Assembly (NCBI GenBank): GCA_963789015.1
Contig: CAWBIU010000003.1
Span: 186,001 to 250,000 of the forward strand
Length of the DNA: 64,000 bases
DNA from: JAOPZW01 sp963789015
GTDB taxonomy: Bacteria; Actinomycetota; Thermoleophilia; Solirubrobacterales; Solirubrobacteraceae
Reading direction: 5' to 3'
The notes under the pieces are model-generated. The model was given only the letters and a program-made list of their open reading frames with translations. It did not search any database and was not told the origin of the DNA. How positions within the stretch are numbered: position 1 is the stretch's first letter; the number at the start of each line of letters is the position of its first letter. Positions 1 through 8,704 of this stretch are shown in pieces. The translations under genes were made by a program, and so were the position numbers.

Positions 1-321
1 CCGCGCGTGACCTGGCACGTCGACTTCAGCGCCGGCGTCGCCGACCGCTGGACGCTGCCCGTCGACCTCGTGTTCATCGACGGCGACCACAGCGAGCTCG
101 GCGTCGCCACCGACTGGGACCGCTGGCACGGGTTCGTCGCCGAGGGCGGCACCGTGCTCTTCCACGACGCGCGCGAGACGCAGCCCGGCGGCGTCGGCCT
201 GGCCGGCCCGACCGCGGTCGTCGACCGTCTGTTCCGCGGCCCGCGCGCGATCCCGCACTGGGAGATCACCGCGGAGGCCGACGGCGCGGTCGCCGTGACG
301 CATGTGCCGCGCGCGGCCTGA
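1..321 (+). CDS. Class I SAM-dependent methyltransferase, C-terminal part
   Basis: The reading frame is open from base 1, so the gene begins outside the window and only about 106 C-terminal residues are visible. They contain a VFIDGDHSE stretch followed by a Trp/Asp-rich helix and a VLFHDA strand, the pattern of the Methyltransf_24 type of Rossmann methyltransferase, where the acidic strand end lies near SAM and the FHDA strand follows a GG turn. The substrate cannot be told from this part. The next gene starts 79 bases downstream on the same strand and has its own promoter-like sequence, so co-transcription is uncertain. Confidence 0.7.
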   Translation, partial: PRVTWHVDFSAGVADRWTLPVDLVFIDGDHSELGVATDWDRWHGFVAEGGTVLFHDARETQPGGVGLAGPTAVVDRLFRGPRAIPHWEITAEADGAVAVTHVPRAA

Positions 322-400
322 GCCCGCCCGTCGCCGGAGCGGATCGCGGCACCCGTGCCACCAGCGCGAGGGGACGAGGTCGCCTGGCATCCTGCGCGCG

Positions 401-1637
401 ATGAGCCGCCGCCCCGCCCTCGCCCTCGTCTCGGCCGCCCTCGTCCTCGCCGCGTGCGGCTCGGACTCGGGGACCGATCGCGCCGCCGGATCGACGGCCG
501 AGCCGCAGGCCCCGGCGACCACCGAATCGGGGACCTCCACCGCGGAGGCCCGCCCGGCGCAGGCGCGGCGCGGCATCCGGCTCGTGCAGATCGGGAGCTT
601 CTCCGCGCCGCTGTACGTCACCGCGCCGCCCGGTGACCGCCGGCGCGTGTTCGTGGTCGAGCAGGGCGGGCGCATCATGGTCGTGCGCGGCGGGCGCACG
701 CTGCCGCGGCCGTTCCTGGACATCACCTCGCAGGTCCTGTCCGGCGGCGAGCGCGGGCTGCTGTCGATGGCCTTCGCGCCGGACTACGCCCGCAGCGGGC
801 GCTTCTACGTCTACTTCACCGACCGCGCCGGCCAGCAGCGGATCGTCGAGTACCGCCGCGCGAGCGCCGACCGGGCCGCCGCGGACAGCGCGCGGCTCGT
901 CCTGCGCATGGAGGACCCCGAGCCCAACCACAACGGCGGGCTGATGGTCTTCGGGCCCGACGGGCTGATGTACGTCGGCACCGGCGACGGCGGCGGCGGC
1001 AACGACCAGCACGGCGATCGCGGCAACGCCCAGTCGCTGGGCACCCTGCTCGGCAAGCTCCTGCGCATCGACCCGCGCCGCTCGGGCGCCAACCCGTACC
1101 GGGTCCCGAGCTCGAACCCGTTCGTGGGCCGCTCGGGCGCGCGCGGGGAGATCTACGCCTACGGGCTGCGCAACCCGTGGCGCTTCTCGTTCGACCGCCG
1201 CACCGGCTGCGCTGAGCATCGGCGACGTCGGCCAGGACGCCGTCGAGGAGATCGACTACGTGTCCCGCGGGCGGGGGAAGGGGGCGAACTTCGGCTGGCG
1301 GCCGCTGGAGGGGAACAACCGGATCACCGACGAGGCCGCGCCCGGCGCCGTCGCGCCGGTCATCACCCACAGCCACGACGAGGGCTTCTGCTCGATCACC
1401 GGCGGCTACGTCGTGCGCGACGCGCAGGTCCCGAGCCTGGCCGGCCGCTATGTCTACGCCGACGTGTGCGAGGGGCGGATCCGCGCGGCGCGCCTGCGCA
1501 GCGGCGGCGCCCGCAACGATCGCGTGCTCGACCTGCCGCGCGTGTCGAGCCCGTCGTCGTTCGGCGAGGATGCCCGCGGCCGGGTCTACGTGACCTCCCT
1601 CGAGGGCCCGGTCTACCGCTTCGCCGCGCCGCGCTGA
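401..1637 (+). pseudogene. PQQ-dependent sugar dehydrogenase lipoprotein, frameshifted
   Basis: This encodes a soluble aldose-type sugar dehydrogenase (GSDH/YliI family), a six-bladed propeller oxidising sugars with PQQ outside the membrane. The start at 401 gives a lipoprotein signal ending L-A-A-C (Cys about residue 18). The catalytic His lies in NHNGG (residue 177) and the GLRNPWR motif follows near residue 257. Directly after this motif an extra T at 1208 shifts the frame; dropping it joins RRTG to ALSIGDVGQDAVEEID and an intact C-terminal half ending at 1637 (411 residues). The paralog at 27965 reads straight through here. It is either a recent loss of function or a base-calling error. 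No pqq biosynthesis gene is nearby. Confidence 0.8.
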
Positions 1638-1652
1638 GCCGGGCGGCCGCCG

Positions 1653-2411
1653 ATGGATCCTCTCGCCGGCCTCGACATCGCCCAGATCACGGCCGACAAC
1701 CCGGGCCCGTTCACGCTGCGGGGCACGAACACGTGGCTCGTGGGGCGCGACCCGTGCTGGGTCGTCGACCCGGGCCCGGCGCTCGATGCCCACCTCGCGC
1801 GGATCCTGTCCGACGCGCGCGACCGCGGCGGGATCGGGGGCATCGCCATCACCCACGACCACGCCGACCACGTCGACGGCGTCGCCGCGCTGCGCGACGC
1901 GGCGGGCGGCCCGCCGGTCGGCGCGGCTCGCTTCCCGGCCGACCGGCGGCTGCGCGACGGCGACCGCTTCGGGCCGCTCGAGGCGATCGCCACGCCCGGC
2001 CACGCGCCCGACCACCTCGCCTACGTCGCCGGCGGCGCGTGCTTCACCGGCGATGCCGTGCTCGGCGAGGGCAGCGTGTTCGTCGCCCCCGGGCCGGGCG
2101 CCCTGCGCGGCTACCTCGCCGCGCTCGAGCGCCTGCGCGCGCTCGACCTCGAGGTTCTGTGCCCGGGCCACGGCCCGCTCGTGCTCGACCCCGCGGCCAA
2201 GCTCGGCGAGTACGTCGCGCACCGCCTCGACCGCGAGCGCCGCCTCGAGGCCGCGCTCGCCGACGGGCTGCGCGGCGTCGAGGAGCTGCTGGACCGGGTG
2301 TGGTCGGACGCGCCGGCGTCGCTGCGCGGGGCGGCGACGGTGACGCTCGCCGCTCACCTCGACAAGCTCGACGAGGAGGGGCGGCTGCCTGCGGGCGTCG
2401 AGCGCCCGTAG
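1653..2411 (+). CDS. MBL-fold metallo-hydrolase (LACTB2/RNase Z-like)
   Basis: A 252-residue metallo-beta-lactamase-fold hydrolase. It carries THDHADH (residues 67-73), the dinuclear metal site, then an ATPGHAPDH stretch supplying the next His and a GDAV segment with the bridging Asp; a CPGHGP motif provides the last His. A short helical tail follows, as in the LACTB2/glyoxalase II-like subgroup. The reaction cannot be assigned: members cleave RNA, thioesters or small esters. It begins 15 nt after the sugar dehydrogenase stop and may be co-transcribed with it. No signal peptide is seen, so a cytoplasmic location is inferred. Confidence 0.85.
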   Translation: MDPLAGLDIAQITADNPGPFTLRGTNTWLVGRDPCWVVDPGPALDAHLARILSDARDRGGIGGIAITHDHADHVDGVAALRDAAGGPPVGAARFPADRRLRDGDRFGPLEAIATPGHAPDHLAYVAGGACFTGDAVLGEGSVFVAPGPGALRGYLAALERLRALDLEVLCPGHGPLVLDPAAKLGEYVAHRLDRERRLEAALADGLRGVEELLDRVWSDAPASLRGAATVTLAAHLDKLDEEGRLPAGVERP

Positions 2412-2492
2412 CTCGACCAGGCGGTGGGCGGCGGGCGCTCTGCTTTGCGGTAGGTTCGCGCTGGGCGGGGACCTGCGAACGGAGGTCGGTCC

Positions 2493-3551
2493 ATGGTCAG
2501 GTCGGGCGACGTCATCGAGATCCCGGAGGTCGGCGTCCGGGTCGCGTTCCGATCCACCGCCGCCGAGACCGGCGGCGAGCTCGCCCAGGCGGACGTCCTC
2601 GGCCGCCCGCGCGGCTTCCTCACCCAGGAGCACGCGCACCTGCGCCAGACCGAGCGCATCGAGGTCCTGCGCGGCGGGATGACGGTGATCATCGGCGGCG
2701 CCGAGCACCAGCTCGGGCCGGGCGACGCGATCGAGATCCCGGCCGGCGTGCCCCACCGCCAGCTCCCGCGCGGCGAGGGCGACTGCGACCACCGGCTGAC
2801 CGGCCGGCCCGCGGGCCGCTCGGAGGAGCTGCTCGAGCGCCTCGCGCGCCTCTCGCGCGAGGGCCGCCTGACCGGCTCGGGCTGGCTGCGGCCGACCGCC
2901 GCGGCCGAGCTGTATCGCGACTTCGGCGGGGAGTCACGCGCGACGCGGCTCGGCCCCGACGCGCTCCAGCGCGTCGCCGCGACCGCGATCCTCGACGGTC
3001 CGGCGGCCGCGCGCCGCGCCGTTGCCGGGCTGCGCGAACGGCTCGCCGACGGCGGCGGCGAGTACGTCTTCGCCGACGAGTGGCACGTCGCCGCACCACC
3101 CGACGCGGTGTTCGACGCGCTCGCGGACGCGCGCACGTACACGGAGTGGTGGCGCGAGGTGTACCTCGACGTCGAGTCCGACGGCCCGCCGGGGATCGGG
3201 CAGCGCACGCGCCAGCACTTCAAGGGCCGGCTGCCGTACCACCTGCACACGACCTCCACGATCACCAGGCTCGAGCGCCCGCGCGTGGTGCAGGGCGACG
3301 TCGAGGGCGACCTCCGCGGGCGCGGCACGTGGACGCTGACCCCGAGGCTCGGCGGCACGCACGTGCGCTTCGACTGGCGCGTGTTCCCCGACCGGCCGCT
3401 GCTTCGCACGCTCGGCCCCGTGCTGCGGCCGCTCTTCCGCTGGAACCACGACTGGGCCGTGGCCCGCGCCCGCGACGGACTGGAGCCCTACGCGCAGCGC
3501 ACGGGTGGGCGCGTGATCCGGACCGGCCGCTTCCGCCGCACACCGGTCTAG
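2493..3551 (+). CDS. Cupin-SRPBCC fusion protein
   Basis: A 352-residue protein with two recognisable parts. Residues about 1-100 look like a small cupin: QEHAHLRQTE, then G-rich strands and a GDAIEIPAGVPHR segment, which are the two cupin motifs with His ligands. After a helical linker, residues about 195-335 resemble a polyketide-cyclase/START-like SRPBCC domain (W-WREVYLDV, F-GRLPY, TWTLTP). SRPBCC domains bind hydrophobic ligands; the cupin may bind metal or ligand. No function is assigned. A TAGGTT box at 2451 and an ACGGAGG ribosome site before ATG 2493 indicate its own leadered transcript. Its stop overlaps the nagA stop (CTAG 3548-3551). Confidence 0.75.
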   Translation: MVRSGDVIEIPEVGVRVAFRSTAAETGGELAQADVLGRPRGFLTQEHAHLRQTERIEVLRGGMTVIIGGAEHQLGPGDAIEIPAGVPHRQLPRGEGDCDHRLTGRPAGRSEELLERLARLSREGRLTGSGWLRPTAAAELYRDFGGESRATRLGPDALQRVAATAILDGPAAARRAVAGLRERLADGGGEYVFADEWHVAAPPDAVFDALADARTYTEWWREVYLDVESDGPPGIGQRTRQHFKGRLPYHLHTTSTITRLERPRVVQGDVEGDLRGRGTWTLTPRLGGTHVRFDWRVFPDRPLLRTLGPVLRPLFRWNHDWAVARARDGLEPYAQRTGGRVIRTGRFRRTPV

Positions 3552-4618
3552 GAGGCGGGGACGTCGGCGCCGCCGACGAGCACGCGGACGACCTCGAGGC
3601 GGTCGTCGAGGACGACGACGTCGGCCGGCACGCCGGGTGCGAGGCGGCCGAGATCGGCGCGGCGGGCGATCCGGGCGGGCACCGCCGTGGCGGCGTCCAG
3701 CGCGGCGGCCAGCTCGGCGCCGAGCGCGTGCAGGCGGCGCACGCCGTCGAGCAGGGTGGCCGCGCTGCCGGCGAGCGTCCCGCTCGGCAGCCGCGGCGCG
3801 TCGCCGGCGTCGGCCTCGACGGCGCGGCCCGCCAGGCCGGTGCGCGCGACGGCGTCGGACACGAGCGCGACGCGCCCGGTCGCGGCGCGCCACGCGACGA
3901 GCAGCGTCTCGTCGGCGAGGTGGTGGCCGTCGGCGACGACCTGGACGCCGACGTCCTCGCGGCTCAGCGCGGCGAGCGCGATCCCGGGGTCGCGGGCGGC
4001 CGGGCGGCGCATCGCGTTGAAGAGGTGGGTGACCGTGCTCGCCCCGCGGTCGAAGGCGGCGTGGGCCTCGGCCGCGGTCGCGTCGCTGTGCCCGCACGCC
4101 GCCGTCACGCCGCGCGCGACGATGTCGCCGATGAGGGGCAGCGCGCCCGGGAGCTCGGGGGCGAGCGTCACCTGGCTCACCGGGCCGGCGTCGAGCAGCC
4201 GCGCGAGCAGGTCGCGGTCGGGGGCGCGCAGCGCAGCGGGATCGTGGGCGCCGGCGCGCGCCGGGGCGAGGAACGGTCCCTCGAGGTGCGCGCCGATGAG
4301 CCGTGGCCCGAAGCCGTCGCGCGGCAGCGCCCCGACCGCCGCGACGATCGCGTCCTCGGGCGCCGAGACGTACGTCGGCTGCACCGCGGTCACACCGGCG
4401 GCGAGCAGCGCCGCGCCCGCGCGCTCCAGGCCGGCCGCGTCGGCGCCCAGCAGGTCGACGTCGCCGATGCCGTTGACCTGGAGGTCGACGAGCCCGGGCG
4501 CGGCGATCCCGGCACCGCCCGCGCCGGCGCCCACGGCCCGAACGAGCCCGTCGGCGATCTCGACGTCGCCGGGCAGCAGCCGCCCGTCGACGAGCGCGGC
4601 GGCGACGCCGAGCCGCAC
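3548..4618 (-). CDS. nagA: N-acetylglucosamine-6-phosphate deacetylase
   Basis: NagA removes the acetyl group from GlcNAc-6-phosphate, feeding amino-sugar and peptidoglycan recycling. The 356-residue protein has the amidohydrolase signature set: DLQVNG near residue 45, HLEGPF (111-116) with the metal-binding Glu, GHSDA (176-180), HLFNAM (198-203), DGHH near 230 and the catalytic Asp in SDA (254-256). The length is slightly short of the usual 380. The start is GTG, 10 nt after the dehydrogenase stop upstream on the same strand, so the two probably share a transcript. No nagB or sugar transporter is adjacent. Confidence 0.9.
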   Translation of the reverse strand: MRLGVAAALVDGRLLPGDVEIADGLVRAVGAGAGGAGIAAPGLVDLQVNGIGDVDLLGADAAGLERAGAALLAAGVTAVQPTYVSAPEDAIVAAVGALPRDGFGPRLIGAHLEGPFLAPARAGAHDPAALRAPDRDLLARLLDAGPVSQVTLAPELPGALPLIGDIVARGVTAACGHSDATAAEAHAAFDRGASTVTHLFNAMRRPAARDPGIALAALSREDVGVQVVADGHHLADETLLVAWRAATGRVALVSDAVARTGLAGRAVEADAGDAPRLPSGTLAGSAATLLDGVRRLHALGAELAAALDAATAVPARIARRADLGRLAPGVPADVVVLDDRLEVVRVLVGGADVPAS

Positions 4619-4628
4619 GCCCGCGCTC

Positions 4629-5678
4629 CTACGAAGCGGGGTCGGCGAGGCGGTGGCCGGCGAGCTCCATCGCCGCCGCCAGCGGGGTGACGCCGTCCGA
4701 CGCGCTGTCGAGGATCGCCCGCAGCGTGTCGCCGATGCCCTGCACGCGGCGGCGCGCGCGGCCGGCGTCGTAGCCGGCCGGCTCGAGCTCGACGGAGATG
4801 TTGATGATGCCGCCGGCGTTGGCGACGAAGTCGGGCGCCCACAGGATCCCGCGCTGGGCCAGCCGGTCGGCCACGCCCTCGTCGGCGAGCTGGTTGTTGG
4901 CGGCGCCGACGACCACCGGCGCCTGCAGGCGCGGCACGGTGTCTCCGTTGAGCACCCCGCCCAGCGCGCACGGGGCGACGACGTCGACCTGCGCGGTGAG
5001 CGCGTCGTCGGGCGCCATCCAGCGCGCGCCGAGCGCGTCGGCCTCGCCGCGCTTGCGCTCGTCGATGTCGGCGGCGACGATCTTCGCGCCGTCGCGGTCC
5101 AGCAGCCGCGCCAGGCGCAGGCCGACGTGGCCGAGCCCGAGGATCGCCACCGTGCGGCCCGTCATCGAGGTGTTGCCGAAGGCGCGCTCGACGCTGGCCA
5201 GCAGGGCGGCGCGGACGCCGAGCGCGGTGGCCGGGGAGGGGTCGCCCGAGCCGCCGCGCGAGCGCGCCAGGCCGCTCACGTGGGCGGTCGTCTCGGCGAT
5301 CACGCTCATGTCGCGTGAGGAGGTGCCGACGTCCTCGGCGGTGATGTACGCGCCGTCCATGGCCTGCACCGTCTCGGCGAAGTCGGCCAGGACGGCGCGC
5401 CGGGCGCGGCCGCTGGGCGGGCCGTCGGCGAGCATGATCACGCCCTTGCCGCCGCCCAGCGGAAGGCCCGCGACGGCGGCCTTGTAGGTCATCGCGCGCG
5501 CGAGCCGCAGCGCGTCGGCGACCGCGTCCATGCCCGTCCCGTAGCGCCACATGCGACAGCCGCCGAGCGACGGGCCGCGGGCCGTCGAGTGCACGGCGAC
5601 GATCGTGTACAGGCCCGATCGCGGGCCGCGGCGGACGAGCAGTCCTTCGTGCTCGAGGGTGACCGGCGAGGGCTCCAC
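4629..5678 (-). CDS. Glu/Leu/Phe/Val dehydrogenase (leucine dehydrogenase-like)
   Basis: An NAD-dependent amino-acid dehydrogenase of 349 residues that would deaminate a branched-chain or aromatic amino acid to the 2-oxo acid. The dimerisation domain has GGCRMW, a Lys in TYKAAVAGL (66) and LGGGKGV (Lys 78), matching the substrate and catalytic lysines of leucine/phenylalanine dehydrogenases; a Rossmann segment with GLGHVG lies near 155-165. The GTG start at 5678 is chosen because the family alignment begins there and a TATCGT box sits 9 nt upstream; the open frame continues far upstream only because of GC bias. It lies ahead of nagA. Amino-acid specificity is not determined. Confidence 0.88.
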   Translation of the reverse strand: MEPSPVTLEHEGLLVRRGPRSGLYTIVAVHSTARGPSLGGCRMWRYGTGMDAVADALRLARAMTYKAAVAGLPLGGGKGVIMLADGPPSGRARRAVLADFAETVQAMDGAYITAEDVGTSSRDMSVIAETTAHVSGLARSRGGSGDPSPATALGVRAALLASVERAFGNTSMTGRTVAILGLGHVGLRLARLLDRDGAKIVAADIDERKRGEADALGARWMAPDDALTAQVDVVAPCALGGVLNGDTVPRLQAPVVVGAANNQLADEGVADRLAQRGILWAPDFVANAGGIINISVELEPAGYDAGRARRRVQGIGDTLRAILDSASDGVTPLAAAMELAGHRLADPAS

Positions 5679-5687
5679 GGGAGGGCG

Positions 5688-5693
5688 ACGATA
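5688..5693 (-). promoter_or_regulatory. -10 box (TATCGT), leaderless promoter of the amino-acid dehydrogenase
   Basis: TATCGT on the minus strand ends 9 nt before the GTG at 5678, leaving no room for a ribosome site. It matches the TAnnnT pattern seen before many starts in this window. Confidence 0.5.
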
Positions 5694-5725
5694 GCGCCCG
5701 CCCAGCCGCGCGCTACCTCCAGCTC

Positions 5726-7159
5726 CTAGCCGCCCGAGGGCGCTGCGGCGGCGCCGACCTGCTCGGGAGCGGCCTGCGCCGCCGGAGACGCAACCGCGGC
5801 GCCGCCGGTCTCGGCCCCCGCCGCCGGCGCGGGCTGGGCGACCGGCTCGGCGCCGCCGGTGGCGGCCGGGCCGGCGGGCGCCTGCTCCGGCGCGACCGGA
5901 GCCGCGCCGCCGTTCGCGGGCGAGGCGGCCGGCGTGCTCGCCGCGGGCGCCGCCGTCGCCTCCGCGGGGGCGACGACACCGCCGCTGTGCGCGGCGCTCT
6001 CCGCCGAGCTGTGGTGGCGGCGGGCGGCGGCGCGCCGGTGCGATCGCTTCGCGGCGGGGCGGGCGTGGCGCTTCGGCGCCGCGACCGGCTGCGCGGCCGG
6101 GGCGCCGACGACGACCGGGCGGACCGCCGCGGGGGCGGGCGCGGTCGCCGCGCGGGCCTTGGGCGCGGCCTTCTCGCCGTGCTTCTCGGACGCGTGCGAC
6201 GGTCGCGCGGGCGTGACGGCGTCGATCGCGCGCGGCACCTCCACGGCGCCGCCGCCGACGACCGCCGCGCAGCAGACGATCGCGGCGACCTTCGTCGCCG
6301 CGGCGCCGCCGCCGACCGCCGCCCCGCCGCCGACCGCGGCGCTCGATCCCGCGCCGCCGAGGCCGAGCAGCTTGGCCAGCGTGACGAGCGTGCCGGGGCT
6401 GCCCGACAGCGCGCCGAAGCCGTCGTGGACGCCGCGCAGGGCCGAGCGGTAGCCGCGGCAGCCGGCGCAGTCGTGCATGTGGCGGCGCGCCCGCGAGGGC
6501 GCGCGCACGCCGCGCGAGTTGGCCGCGGCGAGGTCGGCGCGGATCTCCGCGCAGGCCGCGTCGCGCGCCTCGCCGGCCTCGACGAGGCCGACTCGCGCGC
6601 GCACGAGCAGCGACTTCACGGCCGGGACGGTGACGTCGAGCGCCTCGGCGAGCTCGGCGTAGGAGAGCCCGTCGAGCTCGCGCATGAGCAGCGCCGAGCG
6701 CTGGTGCTCGGGCAGCCGGCGGACGTCGTCGACGAGCCGCCGCAGCTCCTCGCGCCGCTCCGTCTCGTCGAGCGGGTCGCGCAGCGGCGGGCGCGAGACC
6801 TCGAAGACCTCGCTGGCCACCGGCAGCGGACGGCGGAGCTGGTCGACGCAGCGGTTGTGGGCGACGCGGTACAGCCACGCCCGCAGCGCGACCGGCCGGT
6901 CGTCCTCGCGCAGCGAGCGATAGGCGCGCAGGAAGACGTCCTGCAGCGCGTCCTCGGCGTCCGAGCGCGAACCGGCGAGCATCTGGCGCGTGTAGGCGAA
7001 CAGGCGCTGGCGGTAGCGGTCGTGGATCGCGCCGAAGGCCTCCTCGTAGCCCTGCCGGAAGAGCGCGACGAGCTGCTCGTCGGAGCGCAGCCGCAGCAGC
7101 GGACCGGCCACCGACAGGCGGCCGAGGTACGCCGGTGCATGGAGAGCTGAGGCTTCCAC
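5726..7159 (-). CDS. ECF sigma factor with fused zinc anti-sigma motif, TM and Pro/Ala-rich tail
   Basis: The first 195 residues are an ECF sigma-70 factor: region 2 with DAEDALQDVFLRAY (about 67-80) and LRAWLYRVAHN (92-102), region 4 with LPEHQRSALLMRE and the HTH LSYAELAEAL (165-174). Then Cys203, His227, Cys231 and Cys234 fit the Cx23Hx3Cx2C pattern of zinc-binding anti-sigma (ZAS) domains. A short hydrophobic segment (about 288-305) follows, then some 170 residues rich in Ala, Pro and Gly, probably outside the cell. The protein could act as a membrane-held sigma factor released by a signal. A TAGGGT box lies 15 nt before the GTG start. Target genes are unknown. Confidence 0.85.
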   Translation of the reverse strand: MEASALHAPAYLGRLSVAGPLLRLRSDEQLVALFRQGYEEAFGAIHDRYRQRLFAYTRQMLAGSRSDAEDALQDVFLRAYRSLREDDRPVALRAWLYRVAHNRCVDQLRRPLPVASEVFEVSRPPLRDPLDETERREELRRLVDDVRRLPEHQRSALLMRELDGLSYAELAEALDVTVPAVKSLLVRARVGLVEAGEARDAACAEIRADLAAANSRGVRAPSRARRHMHDCAGCRGYRSALRGVHDGFGALSGSPGTLVTLAKLLGLGGAGSSAAVGGGAAVGGGAAATKVAAIVCCAAVVGGGAVEVPRAIDAVTPARPSHASEKHGEKAAPKARAATAPAPAAVRPVVVGAPAAQPVAAPKRHARPAAKRSHRRAAARRHHSSAESAAHSGGVVAPAEATAAPAASTPAASPANGGAAPVAPEQAPAGPAATGGAEPVAQPAPAAGAETGGAAVASPAAQAAPEQVGAAAAPSGG

Positions 7160-7216
7160 GTCGGTCCCCGGGCAACCCTAACGGCGCCCGGGGCCGGACG
7201 TGCGGAATTGGGACCG

Positions 7217-8653
7217 TCAGGCCAAGGAGGCCATGACGTGCTTGACCACGGTGTAGTCCTCGACCGAGTAGGCCGACAGGTCCTTGCCGTAGCCGGACTG
7301 CTTGAAGCCGCCGTGCGGCATCTCCGAGGCGAGCGGGATGTGGTCGTTGATCCACACGGTCCCGAACCGCAGCGCGTTGGCGACGCGCATCGCGCGCCCG
7401 ATGTCGCGCGTCCACACCGAGGAGGCGAGGCCGTAGGGCGTCCCGTTGCCCCAGGCGATCGCCTCGGACTCGTCGGTGAACTGCTGCACGGTGATGACCG
7501 GCCCGAAGATCTCGCGCTGGATCATCTCGTCGTCCTGCTTGAGATCGGCGACGACCGTCGGCTCCAGGAAGAAGCCGGGGAGGTCGGGCTCGCTGCCGCC
7601 GGTGACGACCTGGGCGTTGGACGGCTTGCGCTCCAGGAAGCCCTCGACGCGCTCGCGCTGGCGCGCGGAGTTCAGCGGCCCGAGGGTCGTGTCGGCCGAG
7701 CGGGTGTCGCCCATGACGAGGCCCTTGGCCTGCTCGGCGAGGCCGTTGACCACGTCGTCGTAGACCTTGCCGGCGGCGAGCACGCGCGTCGCCGCGGTGC
7801 AGTCCTGGCCGGCGTTGTAGTAGCCGGTCCCGGCGACCGTCTCGAGCACGGTCTCGAGGTCGACGTCGTCGAAGACGATCACCGGCGCCTTGCCGCCGAG
7901 CTCGAGGTGGACGCGCTTGAGCGTCTTGGCCGCGTGCTCGGCGATCCACTTGCCGGTGTCGACGGAGCCGGTCAGCGAGACGATGTCGATGCCCGGGTGC
8001 TCGACGATCGCCGCGCCGGCGTCGTTGCCGCCGCCGATCACGTTGAGCACGCCCTTGGGCAGGATCTCGGCGGCGTGCTCGGCGAACTTCAGCGTCGTGA
8101 TGGGCGTCGTCGGCGCGGGCTTGAGGACGATCGTGCAGCCCGCGGCGAGCGCCGGGCCGATCTTCCAGACGGCCATCATCAGCGGGTAGTTCCACGGGCA
8201 GATCTGGCCCGCCACGCCGACCGGCTCGCGCCGCAGCATCGAGGTATAGCCCTCGAGGTACTCGCCGCTGGCCTTGCCCTCGGGCAGGCGCGCCGCGCCG
8301 GCGAAGAACCGGAAATGATCGGCCATCGTGCCGATCTCGTCCTCCTTGACCGCGGCCAGCGGCTTGCCCGCGTTGGCCGACTCGAGCTCGGCGAGCTCGT
8401 CTCCGTGCTCCTCGATGAGGTCGGCGAGCGCGAGCAGCGCGGTGGCGCGCTCGGCCGGGGTCGTCGTGCCCCAGGTCTCGAAGGCCTTGCTCGCCGCCTT
8501 GACGGCGCGGTCGACGTCCTCCGCGCCGGACTCGGGCGCCTGGGCGATCTCCTCGCCGGTCGCCGGGTTGATCACGGCGGACGTGCGGCCGTCCGCCGGG
8601 TCGACGAGCTCACCGTCGACGAAGTTCTTGAGCGTCTCGGTTGCGGTCGCCAC
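7217..8653 (-). CDS. NAD(P)-dependent aldehyde dehydrogenase (aminobutyraldehyde/betaine-aldehyde type)
   Basis: A complete 478-residue aldehyde dehydrogenase. The catalytic set is present: Asn155 in PWNYP, Glu251 in ELGGKAP and nucleophile Cys285 in AGQDCTA. The sequence around GQDCTA and the ending SGYGKDLSAYSVEDYTVVKHV resemble the gamma-aminobutyraldehyde/betaine-aldehyde dehydrogenase subgroup, which oxidises aminoaldehydes from polyamine or choline breakdown; this is family knowledge, not proof. The GTG at 8653 is preferred because a GAGGAG ribosome site lies about 9 nt upstream and the family alignment starts there; the longer frame to 8752 would overlap the divergent gene. Confidence 0.9.
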   Translation of the reverse strand: MATATETLKNFVDGELVDPADGRTSAVINPATGEEIAQAPESGAEDVDRAVKAASKAFETWGTTTPAERATALLALADLIEEHGDELAELESANAGKPLAAVKEDEIGTMADHFRFFAGAARLPEGKASGEYLEGYTSMLRREPVGVAGQICPWNYPLMMAVWKIGPALAAGCTIVLKPAPTTPITTLKFAEHAAEILPKGVLNVIGGGNDAGAAIVEHPGIDIVSLTGSVDTGKWIAEHAAKTLKRVHLELGGKAPVIVFDDVDLETVLETVAGTGYYNAGQDCTAATRVLAAGKVYDDVVNGLAEQAKGLVMGDTRSADTTLGPLNSARQRERVEGFLERKPSNAQVVTGGSEPDLPGFFLEPTVVADLKQDDEMIQREIFGPVITVQQFTDESEAIAWGNGTPYGLASSVWTRDIGRAMRVANALRFGTVWINDHIPLASEMPHGGFKQSGYGKDLSAYSVEDYTVVKHVMASLA

Positions 8654-8704
8654 TCCGTCCGTCTCCTCTGACTTGGATTTGGCCGGAACGTAGCAGCGCA
8701 TAGG

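Noticed and set aside
302..4690. Very long open frames on several strands (for example 1,462 codons on the plus strand)
   Set aside because: High GC content removes stop codons from shadow frames; the overlapping opposite-strand genes nagA and the dehydrogenase have clear family motifs and the shadow frames have none.
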